From Sphingobacterium spiritivorum (lineage in GTDB: Bacteria > Bacteroidota > Bacteroidia > Sphingobacteriales > Sphingobacteriaceae): 64,000 nt of DNA. Below the pieces are notes generated by a model. That model was not told the origin of the DNA and made no database searches. It saw only the letters and a program-made list of their open reading frames with translations. Shown here piece after piece: positions 1 to 8,441 of this stretch; position 1 is the first letter of the stretch; each line of letters starts with the position of its first letter. Made by a program: the position numbers and the translations under genes. Where the stretch lies: the NCBI RefSeq assembly GCF_016725325.1, contig NZ_CP068083.1:992001-1056000 (forward strand), in the 5' to 3' direction.

Positions 1-288
1 AATCAGTGTTTCCCCTTTACTCACCGATGATGATGAAGCGGCAAAATTGATAGTATCCGCAGAAAGTCTTTTTTCAGCCAACTCAAACGACAATCTTGTG
101 CGTGTGGAGTTCTCAAAAAACACATTGGCAATAGTAATATCTCTAAGAGAAGGCACTTTCTTAATAGGACGGTTGAGGACATCTTTGAAGTTCGCAGCGG
201 TATCGAGAATCAAATTAATATCCTTTTCATTCAGATCTTTTATTCCTAAGAGGTGACGTGTACTTAGTTGTTCTGCTGAAGATGACAT
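1..288 (-). CDS. pyrB: Aspartate carbamoyltransferase, N-terminal part (cut by window edge)
   Basis: Catalytic chain of aspartate transcarbamoylase, which joins carbamoyl phosphate and aspartate in the committed step of pyrimidine synthesis. Only the first 96 codons are in the window, read from an ATG at 286-288. The carbamoyl-phosphate site motif STRTR is at residues 61-65, and a Ser/Lys loop (SVSKGET) is near residues 88-94, both at the positions usual for the family. The gene lies 27 nt downstream of pyrR on the same strand, so the two probably form an operon. No defect is visible in the part seen. Confidence 0.93.
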   Translation of the reverse strand, partial: MSSSAEQLSTRHLLGIKDLNEKDINLILDTAANFKDVLNRPIKKVPSLRDITIANVFFENSTRTRLSFELAEKRLSADTINFAASSSSVSKGETLI

Positions 289-315
289 TTATATCAAGTT
301 ATAGAGTTGTAATAT

Positions 316-861
316 TTATTTTTTTTCTGTCAGTAATGTAATGCTGTCCATACCGTCGACCTCTTCCCAGTTCACTGCAACTTTCTGCGAATCGATGGAG
401 TCTACCTGTATGCCGATATAATCGGGTTCAATAGGTATCTGACGTGAAAAACGGCGGTCTACCAACACCAGTAATTCTATTCTTTTGGCTCTTCCGAATG
501 CCTGAATAGCATCCATAGCAGAACGAATGGTACGCCCTGTCCATAGCACATCATCTATAAAAATGACATTTTTACCTTCTACAATAAAATCTATCTCTGT
601 ACTGTTGGCAAGGAGTGGGTTAGAACCTTCACGTCTGAAATCGTCACGGAAAAATGTTATATCCAGAATACCTGTAGGAACCGGATGGCCCAGCATAATT
701 TCCAATTCTTTGGATAAACGTTTAGCTAAATACGTGCCCCTGGGCTGAATACCCACCAATGCTGCATTTGAAAAATCACCATGATTTTCAATCAATTGTT
801 GGCAAAGTCTCTTGATTGTAATTTGAAATTTGGGACCGTCTAATAAAATCGACTGTTTCAT
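316..861 (-). CDS. pyrR: PyrR: pyr regulatory protein / uracil phosphoribosyltransferase
   Basis: A type I phosphoribosyltransferase-fold protein of 181 aa, the normal length for PyrR. The PRPP-binding signature (VIFIDDVLWTGRT) is at about residues 99-111, and the family's PRG loop follows IQ at about 39-42. In Bacillus PyrR binds pyr mRNA and also has weak uracil phosphoribosyltransferase activity. In Bacteroidota the RNA-binding role is less well established. The gene stands directly upstream of pyrB on the same strand, which supports a pyrimidine function. No PyrR-type anti-antiterminator was recognised in the 27-nt gap. Confidence 0.92.
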   Translation of the reverse strand: MKQSILLDGPKFQITIKRLCQQLIENHGDFSNAALVGIQPRGTYLAKRLSKELEIMLGHPVPTGILDITFFRDDFRREGSNPLLANSTEIDFIVEGKNVIFIDDVLWTGRTIRSAMDAIQAFGRAKRIELLVLVDRRFSRQIPIEPDYIGIQVDSIDSQKVAVNWEEVDGMDSITLLTEKK

Positions 862-960
862 TAAAGGAATATTTAGGCAAACCTACCATTTTTTTTGGAA
901 AAAGAGTAATTTGCTCTTGTTTTTTCCTGTATAAAATCAATCGCTGTAAAAAGGTTACAC

Positions 961-2355
961 TTATCCGACATCCACTTTTTTGCGTCTGTTAATAAAATAA
1001 TACACCGGTACACCGATTAAGACCAGAATAAATCCCGGCCACGTATACTGCGGTTTGAAAACGATCAACAGTATACAGAAAGCAGTTCCTATCAGTAAGT
1101 ATAAAACAGGCGTCAACGGATAAAGGAACGTTCGGTAAGGTCGTTCCAGATTTGGCTTTTTCCATCTTAACCACATGACTCCAAATACGGTCAGCATGTA
1201 GAACAGCACAATCACAAAAGATATCATATCCAACAAATCTCCATACTGTCCGCTCAGACATAATAAGGAAGCCCAAATCCCTTGAATCCAAAGTGATTTT
1301 TCAGGAACACCATGCTTATTATTGGTGATTGCCAAACGCAGAAACAAACCGTCCTTGGCCATAGTCTGGAATACCCGCGCACCGGAAAGAACGATACCAT
1401 TGACACAGCCGAATGTGGAGATCATAACCAGAATAGCCATAATAATTGTTCCACTATGGCCAAGTATCTTTTCAGCTGCTGCTACTGCGACCCTGTCATT
1501 CTCCGCAAACGCAATTTCATCGCGACCTAATGCAGCCAGATAAATAAAATTACAGAACAAATAAAGCACCATCACCAATGCTGTACCCATAACCATGGCA
1601 CGGACAACATTTCGCTTTGGATTATCAATCTCTCCGGCAACAAATGTCACATTTTCCCAGGCCACGCTGCTGAATACCGCACCAACCATCGCTGCTGCCA
1701 CTCCTCCCATGACCAGACTCCCTGAAATCTCTTTCCAGCCTTCTCCTTTAAGATTCTGAAACGCCTGAAGACCATATGCCAGGTTTTCGGTAAAAAAGTT
1801 TTGCCTGATCATAAAGATACCGCCAACAATCAGGACGACTAAAGCCAGGATCTTGGAACTCGTAAAGATGGATTGAACAATTTTTCCGCTCTGTACTCCC
1901 TTTGTGTTGATAAAGGTAAGCAGGAGGATAATAGAGATCGCTATTATCTGAATCCAGGTAATCTTAATATCTCCGTACTGCAATATTGGAGCAGCATTAT
2001 TTAACTCCGGAATCAGGTAGGCTGTAAACTTACCAAAAGCTACAGCTACAGCTGCAATGGTACCCGTCTGGATAACGGTGAACAGGCTCCAACCATATAG
2101 AAACCCTGTCATTTTTCCAAAAACCTCTGTAAGGTAGGTATACTGCCCTCCGGCTTTTGGGAATAGAGCAGATAATTCGCCATAACATATTGCTGCTGCA
2201 ACGGTCATTACCGCTGTAATTAACCATACAATAATCATCCACCAACCAGACCCCAGTTGTCGCATAATATCAGAAGAGACAATAAAAATACCGCTACCGA
2301 TCATTGATCCCATTACGATCATGACAGCATCCCAAAGCTTTAATTGATTTTTCAT
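961..2355 (-). CDS. Amino acid permease, APC superfamily
   Basis: An integral membrane transporter of 464 aa with about 12 hydrophobic segments. The first helix carries the unwound-helix motif of the APC superfamily (GSMIGSGIFI, about residues 16-25), which binds the substrate amino group. The layout resembles the LAT-type amino acid exchangers and bacterial permeases. The substrate cannot be told from sequence. The gene stands alone on the minus strand between the convergently placed terminator region of the DUF2723 gene and pyrR. The ATG at 2353-2355 is the only sensible start, as hydrophobic sequence begins at once. Confidence 0.88.
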   Translation of the reverse strand: MKNQLKLWDAVMIVMGSMIGSGIFIVSSDIMRQLGSGWWMIIVWLITAVMTVAAAICYGELSALFPKAGGQYTYLTEVFGKMTGFLYGWSLFTVIQTGTIAAVAVAFGKFTAYLIPELNNAAPILQYGDIKITWIQIIAISIILLLTFINTKGVQSGKIVQSIFTSSKILALVVLIVGGIFMIRQNFFTENLAYGLQAFQNLKGEGWKEISGSLVMGGVAAAMVGAVFSSVAWENVTFVAGEIDNPKRNVVRAMVMGTALVMVLYLFCNFIYLAALGRDEIAFAENDRVAVAAAEKILGHSGTIIMAILVMISTFGCVNGIVLSGARVFQTMAKDGLFLRLAITNNKHGVPEKSLWIQGIWASLLCLSGQYGDLLDMISFVIVLFYMLTVFGVMWLRWKKPNLERPYRTFLYPLTPVLYLLIGTAFCILLIVFKPQYTWPGFILVLIGVPVYYFINRRKKVDVG

Positions 2356-2545
2356 TTTGTAGGTTTATGGAACTAAACTTACAAATATTCTCCAACTAAT
2401 CTCCAACTTTTAGTTTATTTTCCCATATACTGTATATTCCTGTCTCCTAAAATTACAGCTGTTAGCGGCTGTGTCTTCCAAACAATAGAAATACAACATC
2501 TGAATTTTACCTTCTTCTTAGAGATGAGATCGAACCGAATAACAA

Positions 2546-2578
2546 AAGACCCGGACTCTTTACGAATCCGGGTCTTTC
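2546..2578 (-). terminator. Rho-independent terminator of the DUF2723 gene
   Basis: An 11-bp perfect inverted repeat (AAAGACCCGGA / TCCGGGTCTTT) with an 11-nt loop. On the minus strand it is followed by TTTTGTT. It lies about 50 nt past the stop codon of the upstream minus-strand gene. Confidence 0.85.
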
Positions 2579-2628
2579 CATTTCATTACTAAAGTGTCAA
2601 CATATCATTTTGACAAGCTGACAATCTG

Positions 2629-5600
2629 TTATTGCTGTATATGATACTGCTGTGTCAACTGATTGATCAGGCCGTCTACTTCTTTTGCCAACGGATTATT
2701 CCCTTGCGTTGCTAATATATCTTTATATCTTGATAGCGCATAAAATCCATATTGTATATTACGTCCTTCCAGATCCGGTTTTGTTTCCGCAATAGCCTGG
2801 TAGTAAGCAATATTCTCCTTAATGAATTTCAGGTTACGTGACAGTATCTCGTCAGCTTTTTGTTTTTCACCCGTTTTGTACAATGCTTCGATAACCGTCC
2901 AGTAACTCAATGTCTCCGGCATACCATAGACACGTTTAGGCATATTTTTGTATGCATCTAATGCCAGGTTTTTGGCTTCGGTCATTTTTCCCTGTGCCTC
3001 CAGACGAGAGATTGCATCACCATAAATACTTCCTACGTACAGTGAAATGTAACGGTAAGAATCCGGATCGATATAAGATGCATTAGCAATATTACCCCAC
3101 TTAAATTTATTCAGCACATTAGTATATACCGCAGCCGGATCTATAAGTGCACGGCCTCCTCCTTCTTTTATGCCCATATCCACAGGCATTAGGCGAAGTG
3201 CAAATCCTTCTGAAACCAGATAACGGTCTAATCCCATATAGTTATCATCAGGAACAGTAATAGTAAAGTAGACAGGTCTCTTCCAATTGTTATTGGCAAT
3301 CACGGCCATCATAGCCAATTCTGCTCTGGAAACGATATTTTTATTATACGTCCACACGAGTGAATCTGTAATGGCGTCATTCCAGTCCTGAGGCACGACT
3401 TTATTAGCAAGTACCGCTTGTTTATCAACCGGCAGGAACATTTTCTTTGTTGGAAGGTAGTTAACCATCTCTCCACTCTGCAACTGTGCCTTATACTCAG
3501 GATCGTCTGACAACATGATGGTCAACAGGTCTTTAACATTTACATAACCCGGAATACCGGCATCCTGATAGTAAATAATATCACGGACTCCGTCTTTGAT
3601 CTTTTCAGGATCAATATTCATAGGTAATGCATCCGCGTTATTTACTTTCTGCATCATCTGCTTCATGTACCAATCCGAGCTTAATAAACTCAGATTGACT
3701 ACCCTTACATCCGTACGGAATCCTTCGACTTCCTGTACATACCATAATGGATACGTATCATTATCACCATAGGTAAATAAGATGGCATTAGGCGCACAAG
3801 ACTCCAGATAATTGCGGGCCATGTCACGAGCCAGATATTTTTCTGATCGATTATGATCATTCCAGTTTTGTGCAATAAGAATAACCGGACCTCCGATGAT
3901 ACAGATTGCTGTAGCAATGTATCCGGCCAGTTTAGGATCTACTTTCTTTCTCAGAAAGTCTGCTATAGCTACGACACCCAAACCTATCCATATACTAAAT
4001 GCATAGAAAGATCCGGCATAAGCATAATCACGTTCACGTGGTTGCAGCGGAGATTGATTCAGGTAAAGTACAATAGCCAATCCTGTAAAGAAAAACAAAA
4101 GTCCGACAATACCTGCATCACGCTGTCTTCTGCCGAAATGCCAGAATGCACCGATCAGACCAATGATAAGCGGTAAGAAGAAGTATTTGTTATAAGACGG
4201 ATCAGTAATAACAGAAGTTGGCAATGCCTTCTGTCCACCTACGTGCATCTGATCAACCGGCTGTTTGATACCCGAGATCCAGTTGCCTTCCGTAAATGTT
4301 CCGTTGCCTTGCTGATCATTCTGTCTGCCGGCAAAATTCCAAAGGAAATAGCGGCCATACATATGACCTATCTGATAGCCAAAGAAAAATTTAAGATTGT
4401 CTCCGAATGTAGGTTGCTCATTTTCACCTAAATTAAGGTAATCCCGATAATACATAGGATGGCCACCTCGGTCACTGTATATGCGTGGAAAGATCGTTTC
4501 ACGGCTATATTCATAATCCACTTTTTTCTTAGCCACTACATATTTATTCCCGTCTTTCCGGTATACATTACCAGTTTCTTTGGAACTGATTGGTTCGGCA
4601 TCAAAATATTTACCTTTCATCAGCGGCTCATCACCGTATTGCTCCCTGTTAAGGTAGCTCAGGAATGTAAAAGCATTCTCCGGATCACTGTTATTCAGTG
4701 TAGGATTTGCCTTTGCACGTACCATGATCATGGCAAATGAACTATATCCGAAGATTACAAATGCAGTACACAACAACGCTATATTTAACAGCGGTTTTAA
4801 TTTTTTGACAGAATACCAAATTCCGAAAATCAAGGCTCCGATCAGTAATAGCAGGAAGAAAGTAACTCCTGAACCGAAACCAAGTCCCAATGTATTCACA
4901 AAGAACAAATCAAAGTAAGCTGCGAATTTGACAGAGAATTGTATAATACCCCAAAGTATAAGCCCTAAGATCACAACGCCTAATAACAAGGCGGAGACAG
5001 CCCCTTTTGAAGTAGCTTTATTTGTTCTGCGGAAATAGATCACCAATGCAATAGCAGGAATAGCCAATAAATTCAATAAGTGAACACCAATGGAAAGTCC
5101 CATTACATAGGCAATAAATACCAGCCATTTATCTGCGCCCTGTTCATCTGCATGATGCTCCCACTTCAATATAGCCCAGAATACTACGGCAGTACATAGT
5201 GATGACATGGCATATACCTCAGATTCTACAGCAGAAAACCAAAATGTATCTGTAAATGCGTATGCTAATGCTCCTACGATACCAGCACCCATAATCTGGA
5301 TCAATGCGACGGAAGATATCTCCTCACCCTGAGTGACCAGCACTTTACGGGCTAAAGCCGTTACTGTCCAGAATAAAAACAGAATAGTCAATCCACTGGA
5401 AACAGCAGAACCGATATTCATCCAGAATGCGATACGCATCGTATCCCCCATTGCAAGGTTAGAGAAGATGTTTTGAAGCATTAAGAATAAAGGAGCTCCA
5501 GGTTGGTGAACGATCTGAAGTTTGTATGCTGAGGCTATAAACTCACCACAGTCCCACCAACTCACCGTTCTTTCGGCGGTCATCACATACACTACTGTAG

Positions 5601-5652
5601 CAATAATAGCGCACAGCCAGCCAAGCAGGTTATTAATTTTAGTATAATTCAT
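2629..5652 (-). CDS. DUF2723-family membrane glycosyltransferase (GT117-like) with C-terminal repeat region
   Basis: A large polytopic membrane protein of about 1007 aa. It opens with the DUF2723 signature (SWWDCGEFIA, then HQPGAPLF), followed by about ten transmembrane segments, a soluble middle, and a helical TPR-like C-terminus. DUF2723 proteins share the GT-C fold of protein O-mannosyltransferases; the human homologue TMEM260 is a protein O-mannosyltransferase in CAZy family GT117. By analogy this protein probably transfers a sugar from a polyprenyl-linked donor on the outer face of the inner membrane, but the acceptor is unknown. The open frame reaches back to 5736. The start at 5652 (MNYTKINNLL) is preferred because the 28 extra residues are basic and lie just before the first helix. 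Confidence 0.82.
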   Translation of the reverse strand: MNYTKINNLLGWLCAIIATVVYVMTAERTVSWWDCGEFIASAYKLQIVHQPGAPLFLMLQNIFSNLAMGDTMRIAFWMNIGSAVSSGLTILFLFWTVTALARKVLVTQGEEISSVALIQIMGAGIVGALAYAFTDTFWFSAVESEVYAMSSLCTAVVFWAILKWEHHADEQGADKWLVFIAYVMGLSIGVHLLNLLAIPAIALVIYFRRTNKATSKGAVSALLLGVVILGLILWGIIQFSVKFAAYFDLFFVNTLGLGFGSGVTFFLLLLIGALIFGIWYSVKKLKPLLNIALLCTAFVIFGYSSFAMIMVRAKANPTLNNSDPENAFTFLSYLNREQYGDEPLMKGKYFDAEPISSKETGNVYRKDGNKYVVAKKKVDYEYSRETIFPRIYSDRGGHPMYYRDYLNLGENEQPTFGDNLKFFFGYQIGHMYGRYFLWNFAGRQNDQQGNGTFTEGNWISGIKQPVDQMHVGGQKALPTSVITDPSYNKYFFLPLIIGLIGAFWHFGRRQRDAGIVGLLFFFTGLAIVLYLNQSPLQPRERDYAYAGSFYAFSIWIGLGVVAIADFLRKKVDPKLAGYIATAICIIGGPVILIAQNWNDHNRSEKYLARDMARNYLESCAPNAILFTYGDNDTYPLWYVQEVEGFRTDVRVVNLSLLSSDWYMKQMMQKVNNADALPMNIDPEKIKDGVRDIIYYQDAGIPGYVNVKDLLTIMLSDDPEYKAQLQSGEMVNYLPTKKMFLPVDKQAVLANKVVPQDWNDAITDSLVWTYNKNIVSRAELAMMAVIANNNWKRPVYFTITVPDDNYMGLDRYLVSEGFALRLMPVDMGIKEGGGRALIDPAAVYTNVLNKFKWGNIANASYIDPDSYRYISLYVGSIYGDAISRLEAQGKMTEAKNLALDAYKNMPKRVYGMPETLSYWTVIEALYKTGEKQKADEILSRNLKFIKENIAYYQAIAETKPDLEGRNIQYGFYALSRYKDILATQGNNPLAKEVDGLINQLTQQYHIQQ

Positions 5653-5858
5653 AAATTTATGCTGGTATTTTGATAATACGCTCCGAAAATAAGGAATACA
5701 AACGGACTTAGGAACAATATTATGCTTTTTTAACACAAAATTTCAATTTCTGAAGGCTATATTAACCTCTGCACATCCCCGAATCAGGTCTTCGCCAAAG
5801 AGCGAAATAAATTATTTTACTGAAAATCAGACCCGATATAGAAATTCGTAAAAAAAGT

Positions 5859-5889
5859 TTTGGAGAAATAAAAAAGCCCCGTATATTTG
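5859..5889 (+). promoter_or_regulatory. Promoter of tRNA-Gln copy 1
   Basis: A -33 box TTTG (5859-5862) and a -7 box TATATTTG (5882-5889) are separated by exactly 19 nt. This matches the Bacteroidota primary-sigma consensus. The predicted start lies about 30 nt before the mature tRNA. Confidence 0.8.
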
Positions 5890-5926
5890 CATCGTCAAAA
5901 TGAAACACAACGTTTCAAGACGTGAT

Positions 5927-5997
5927 TGTCCTATAGTATAAGGGTAGTACGACAGTTTTTGGTACTGTTTGTCTTGGTTCGAATCCAGGTGGGACAA
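5927..5997 (+). tRNA. tRNA-Gln (anticodon TTG), copy 1
   Basis: A 71-nt cloverleaf. The acceptor stem pairs TGTCCTA with TGGGACA (one T-G pair), the D stem is GTA/TAC, and the anticodon stem ACAGT/ACTGT encloses loop TTTTGGT with anticodon TTG. The T arm is CTTGG-TTCGAAT-CCAGG and the discriminator is A. CCA is not encoded. It is identical to copy 3 and differs at two positions from copy 2. Confidence 0.95.
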
Positions 5998-6000
5998 CTC

Positions 6001-6037
6001 AAAAAAAGAGAATTGCAAAAGCAGTTCTCTTTTTTTA
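6001..6037 (+). terminator. Terminator of tRNA-Gln copy 1
   Basis: The hairpin GAGAATTGC-AAAA-GCAGTTCTC (one T-G pair) is extended by an A run on the 5' side and a run of seven T on the 3' side. It begins 3 nt past the tRNA. Confidence 0.88.
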
Positions 6038-6086
6038 TTTTATTCCCTTCACAGCTCCGACAGACAGTTTTTTGATCCGGTTTAGT

Positions 6087-6117
6087 TTTGATTATTTAAA
6101 ACATTTGCCTATCTTTG
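6087..6117 (+). promoter_or_regulatory. Promoter of tRNA-Gln copy 2
   Basis: TTTG (6087-6090), a 19-nt spacer and TATCTTTG (6110-6117). This is the same exact Bacteroidota promoter geometry as for copy 1, about 30 nt before the tRNA. Confidence 0.8.
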
Positions 6118-6147
6118 ACACATATTAGCAGGCTATGCTGATAAGTT

Positions 6148-6218
6148 TGTCCCATAGTATAATGGTAGTACGACAGTTTTTGGTACTGTTTGTCTTGGTT
6201 CGAATCCAGGTGGGACAA
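6148..6218 (+). tRNA. tRNA-Gln (anticodon TTG), copy 2
   Basis: A 71-nt cloverleaf with the same anticodon arm and T arm as copies 1 and 3. It differs by a C at position 6, giving a fully Watson-Crick acceptor stem (TGTCCCA/TGGGACA), and by T instead of G in the D loop. CCA is not encoded. Confidence 0.95.
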
Positions 6219-6219
6219 C

Positions 6220-6256
6220 AAAAAAAGAGAATCGCAAAAACGGTTCTCTTTTTTTG
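6220..6256 (+). terminator. Terminator of tRNA-Gln copy 2
   Basis: The hairpin AGAGAATCG-CAAAAA-CGGTTCTCT is flanked by an A run and a T run. It is a near copy of the terminator after tRNA-Gln copy 1, with compensating loop changes. Confidence 0.87.
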
Positions 6257-6360
6257 TTATTCGTTACTCCCCTGTCCTTCACATTTTCATACACACAACC
6301 ATCTCTGAAATTGATTTTTAAAGGTTTTTTCGGAATACTTTAAATTTGCATAACGTGATC

Positions 6361-6391
6361 TTTGCGATTATAAAACATTTACATAACTTTG
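6361..6391 (+). promoter_or_regulatory. Promoter of tRNA-Gln copy 3 (and perhaps prs)
   Basis: TTTG (6361-6364), a 19-nt spacer and TAACTTTG (6384-6391), 31 nt before the tRNA. No terminator follows the tRNA, so this promoter may also serve prs. Confidence 0.8.
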
Positions 6392-6422
6392 CCCCAACAT
6401 CAGCAAGCGCTTTTGCCACGAT

Positions 6423-6493
6423 TGTCCTATAGTATAAGGGTAGTACGACAGTTTTTGGTACTGTTTGTCTTGGTTCGAATCCAGGTGGGACAA
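6423..6493 (+). tRNA. tRNA-Gln (anticodon TTG), copy 3
   Basis: A 71-nt cloverleaf identical in sequence to copy 1. Unlike the other two copies it has no T-run hairpin behind it. The next gene, prs, starts 69 nt downstream, which suggests read-through and processing of a tRNA-prs transcript (inference). Confidence 0.95.
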
Positions 6494-6562
6494 CTTTAAG
6501 TACATTATAAAGAAATTTATTGAAGTAAATTCTATTCTAATCCTTATACAAAAACACTCACC

Positions 6563-7519
6563 ATGCCTTTGCAATTTAACACCGTAAAATTATTTGCTGG
6601 TTCCGGCACACAGGAATTATCAGAAAAAATCGCAAAATCTTACGGAAAACCTCTTGGGGACAAAACATTATCAAAATTCAGTGACGGAGAGATCCAGCCA
6701 TTCTACAATGAATCAGTGCGTGGCAGCGATGTTTTCCTGATCCAATCCACCAATCAGCCTACTGACAATCTTTTGGAGCTGTTGTTGATGATTGATGCTG
6801 CAAAAAGAGCTTCCGCTCACTACATTACTGCAGTAGTTCCTTATTTCGGATTTGCCCGCCAAGACCGCAAAGACAAACCACGTGTAGCTATCGGAGCCAA
6901 AATGATCGCAAATCTGATCACAGCATCAGGCGCTCACCGCATTATGACAATGGATTTACACGCTGCACAGATTCAGGGATTCTTTGATATTCCGGTAGAT
7001 CACCTTGACGGATCTGTCATCTTCGTACCGTACATCAAATCATTGAATCTTCCTAATCTGACAATCGCATCGCCAGACATGGGAGGCTCGTATCGTGCAC
7101 GTACATTTGCAAAGTTCTTCAACGCTGAGGTTATCATCTGTGACAAACGCCGTAAACGTGCTAATGAGATTGAATCTATGTCTATCATCGGAGATGTAAC
7201 AGGACAGGATGTGGTATTGATCGATGATATCTGTGACACAGCAGGAACTTTATCTAAAGCAGCTGCTCTGATCATGGAAAACGGAGCGAAATCTGTCCGT
7301 GCAGTATGTACACACGCTGTACTTTCAGGAAAAGCCTACGAAACCATCGAAAACTCTGTCCTTACAGAAATGATTGTAACAGATACCATCAAACTGGATG
7401 CTGACAAGATGAGCACATGCAGTAAGATCAAAGTATTATCTACAGCCGATCTGTTTGCTAATGCAATCAAAAATGTAAATGAGCACAGCTCTATATCTGA
7501 TCTTTTTCAGGTAGACTAA
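6563..7519 (+). CDS. prs: Ribose-phosphate pyrophosphokinase (PRPP synthase)
   Basis: Makes PRPP from ribose 5-phosphate and ATP, feeding purine, pyrimidine, histidine, tryptophan and NAD synthesis. At 318 aa it is a class I enzyme of normal length. Visible signatures are the flexible-loop/ATP region (FARQDRKDKPR, about 97-107), the metal-binding segment DLHAAQIQGFF (131-141) and the PRPP loop LIDDICDTAGTL (219-230). The gene follows tRNA-Gln copy 3 with no terminator between them. A promoter and then rplY follow 154 nt later. The start ATG at 6563 fits the family N-terminus. Confidence 0.97.
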   Translation: MPLQFNTVKLFAGSGTQELSEKIAKSYGKPLGDKTLSKFSDGEIQPFYNESVRGSDVFLIQSTNQPTDNLLELLLMIDAAKRASAHYITAVVPYFGFARQDRKDKPRVAIGAKMIANLITASGAHRIMTMDLHAAQIQGFFDIPVDHLDGSVIFVPYIKSLNLPNLTIASPDMGGSYRARTFAKFFNAEVIICDKRRKRANEIESMSIIGDVTGQDVVLIDDICDTAGTLSKAAALIMENGAKSVRAVCTHAVLSGKAYETIENSVLTEMIVTDTIKLDADKMSTCSKIKVLSTADLFANAIKNVNEHSSISDLFQVD

Positions 7520-7615
7520 GATATACCGGGGCAAAGATCAGGAGGGAAAATTAAATATAATCAGATCTTCAGATTCCTGCGACACACAGTACGTCAGGCA
7601 TTTTGATTTTTTAAT

Positions 7616-7647
7616 TTTGACTTTTAATTTTTTAATTTCTATCTTTG
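7616..7647 (+). promoter_or_regulatory. Promoter of rplY
   Basis: A -33 TTTG (7616-7619), a 20-nt spacer and a -7 TATCTTTG (7640-7647), 26 nt before the rplY start codon. Confidence 0.75.
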
Positions 7648-7673
7648 CACCTCAAATTTTAATAAATTAAAAC

Positions 7674-8270
7674 ATGAAATCAATTGCTATTAGCGGTTCT
7701 GCAAGACAGAACGTAGGGAAAAGAGATGCAAAAGAATTGCGTTACGAAGGTCAGGTACCTGCAGTTCTTTACGGTAGTGGTACTCAGACACACCTATCTG
7801 TATCCGCAGCTGATTTGAAACCAGTGCTTTACACTCCGGAAGTTGTATTCGTAGAATTAGACATCAATGGAAAAAAATCTAAAGCAATCGTTCAAGACGC
7901 TCAATTCCACCCTTTAACAGACTTAGTTATTCACATTGACTTTTTAGAGTTAAATGATGAGAAAGAAGTTTCTGTAAATATCCCTGTAACATTGACTGGC
8001 ACTTCTCCAGGTGTTAAAATGGGGGGTAAATTAGTTCAAAAACTGCGTACACTTCGCGTTAAAGCTACTCCTAACAACTTGCCTCAATCTATCGAAGTTC
8101 CTATGGAATCTTTAGAAGTAGGTAAATCAGTACGTGTTGCTCAGGTTCAGTTGAAAGATGCTAAAATCTTAAACAACTCTGACGATACTATCGTTTCAGT
8201 TGTTATGTCACGTGCATTGCGTCAGGCAGAGCAGGAAGCAGCTAAGGCAGCTAAAGGTGGTAAAAAATAA
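7674..8270 (+). CDS. rplY: 50S ribosomal protein L25 (CTC/TL5 type)
   Basis: A 5S rRNA-binding ribosomal protein in the long two-domain (CTC, TL5) form. The N-terminal bL25 beta-barrel domain covers about residues 1-92 and contains GSARQNVGKRDAKELR. A beta-rich C-terminal domain follows to about 185, and then an Ala/Lys-rich tail (EAAKAAKGGKK). At 198 aa it is near the usual length for this form. The gene has its own promoter and a strong terminator and sits between prs and pth; the rplY-pth pairing is widespread in bacteria. No anomaly seen. Confidence 0.96.
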   Translation: MKSIAISGSARQNVGKRDAKELRYEGQVPAVLYGSGTQTHLSVSAADLKPVLYTPEVVFVELDINGKKSKAIVQDAQFHPLTDLVIHIDFLELNDEKEVSVNIPVTLTGTSPGVKMGGKLVQKLRTLRVKATPNNLPQSIEVPMESLEVGKSVRVAQVQLKDAKILNNSDDTIVSVVMSRALRQAEQEAAKAAKGGKK

Positions 8271-8299
8271 TCGTTAATCACGATTATCAACCATATTGC

Positions 8300-8335
8300 A
8301 AAAAGGCATCGGTAAATTCCGGTGCCTTTTTCTTT
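8300..8335 (+). terminator. Terminator of rplY
   Basis: The stem AAAAGGCATCGG pairs with CCGGTGCCTTTT (one T-G pair) around a short loop, followed by more T. It starts about 30 nt past the stop codon. Confidence 0.88.
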
Positions 8336-8412
8336 ACTGTCTGAATTCATCTTTATTCCACACGAATCCTATAGTTTATAGCAGAAAATCCACTTACAAA
8401 GTAGGATTTTAT

Positions 8413-8420
8413 TATTTTTG
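8413..8420 (+). promoter_or_regulatory. -7 promoter box of pth
   Basis: TATTTTTG matches TAnnTTTG and lies 21 nt before the pth ATG. No clear TTTG is found 19-21 nt upstream, so the -33 box is weak or missing. Confidence 0.5.
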
Positions 8421-8441
8421 CAGACAAAGTTTAAGAAAGAA

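Noticed and set aside
5653..5736. Longer N-terminus of the DUF2723 protein
   Set aside because: The extra 28 residues are basic and precede the first helix. The Met at 5652 gives the family-like start. Not fully excluded.
5827..6018. Minus-strand frame across tRNA-Gln copy 1, and a similar one at 6368-6574 across copy 3
   Set aside because: Both are readings of the antisense strand of the tRNA genes; they share the same peptide only because the tRNAs are identical.
8418..8441. TTG-started extension of pth
   Set aside because: It overlaps the likely -7 box, and the conserved protein starts at the ATG at 8442.
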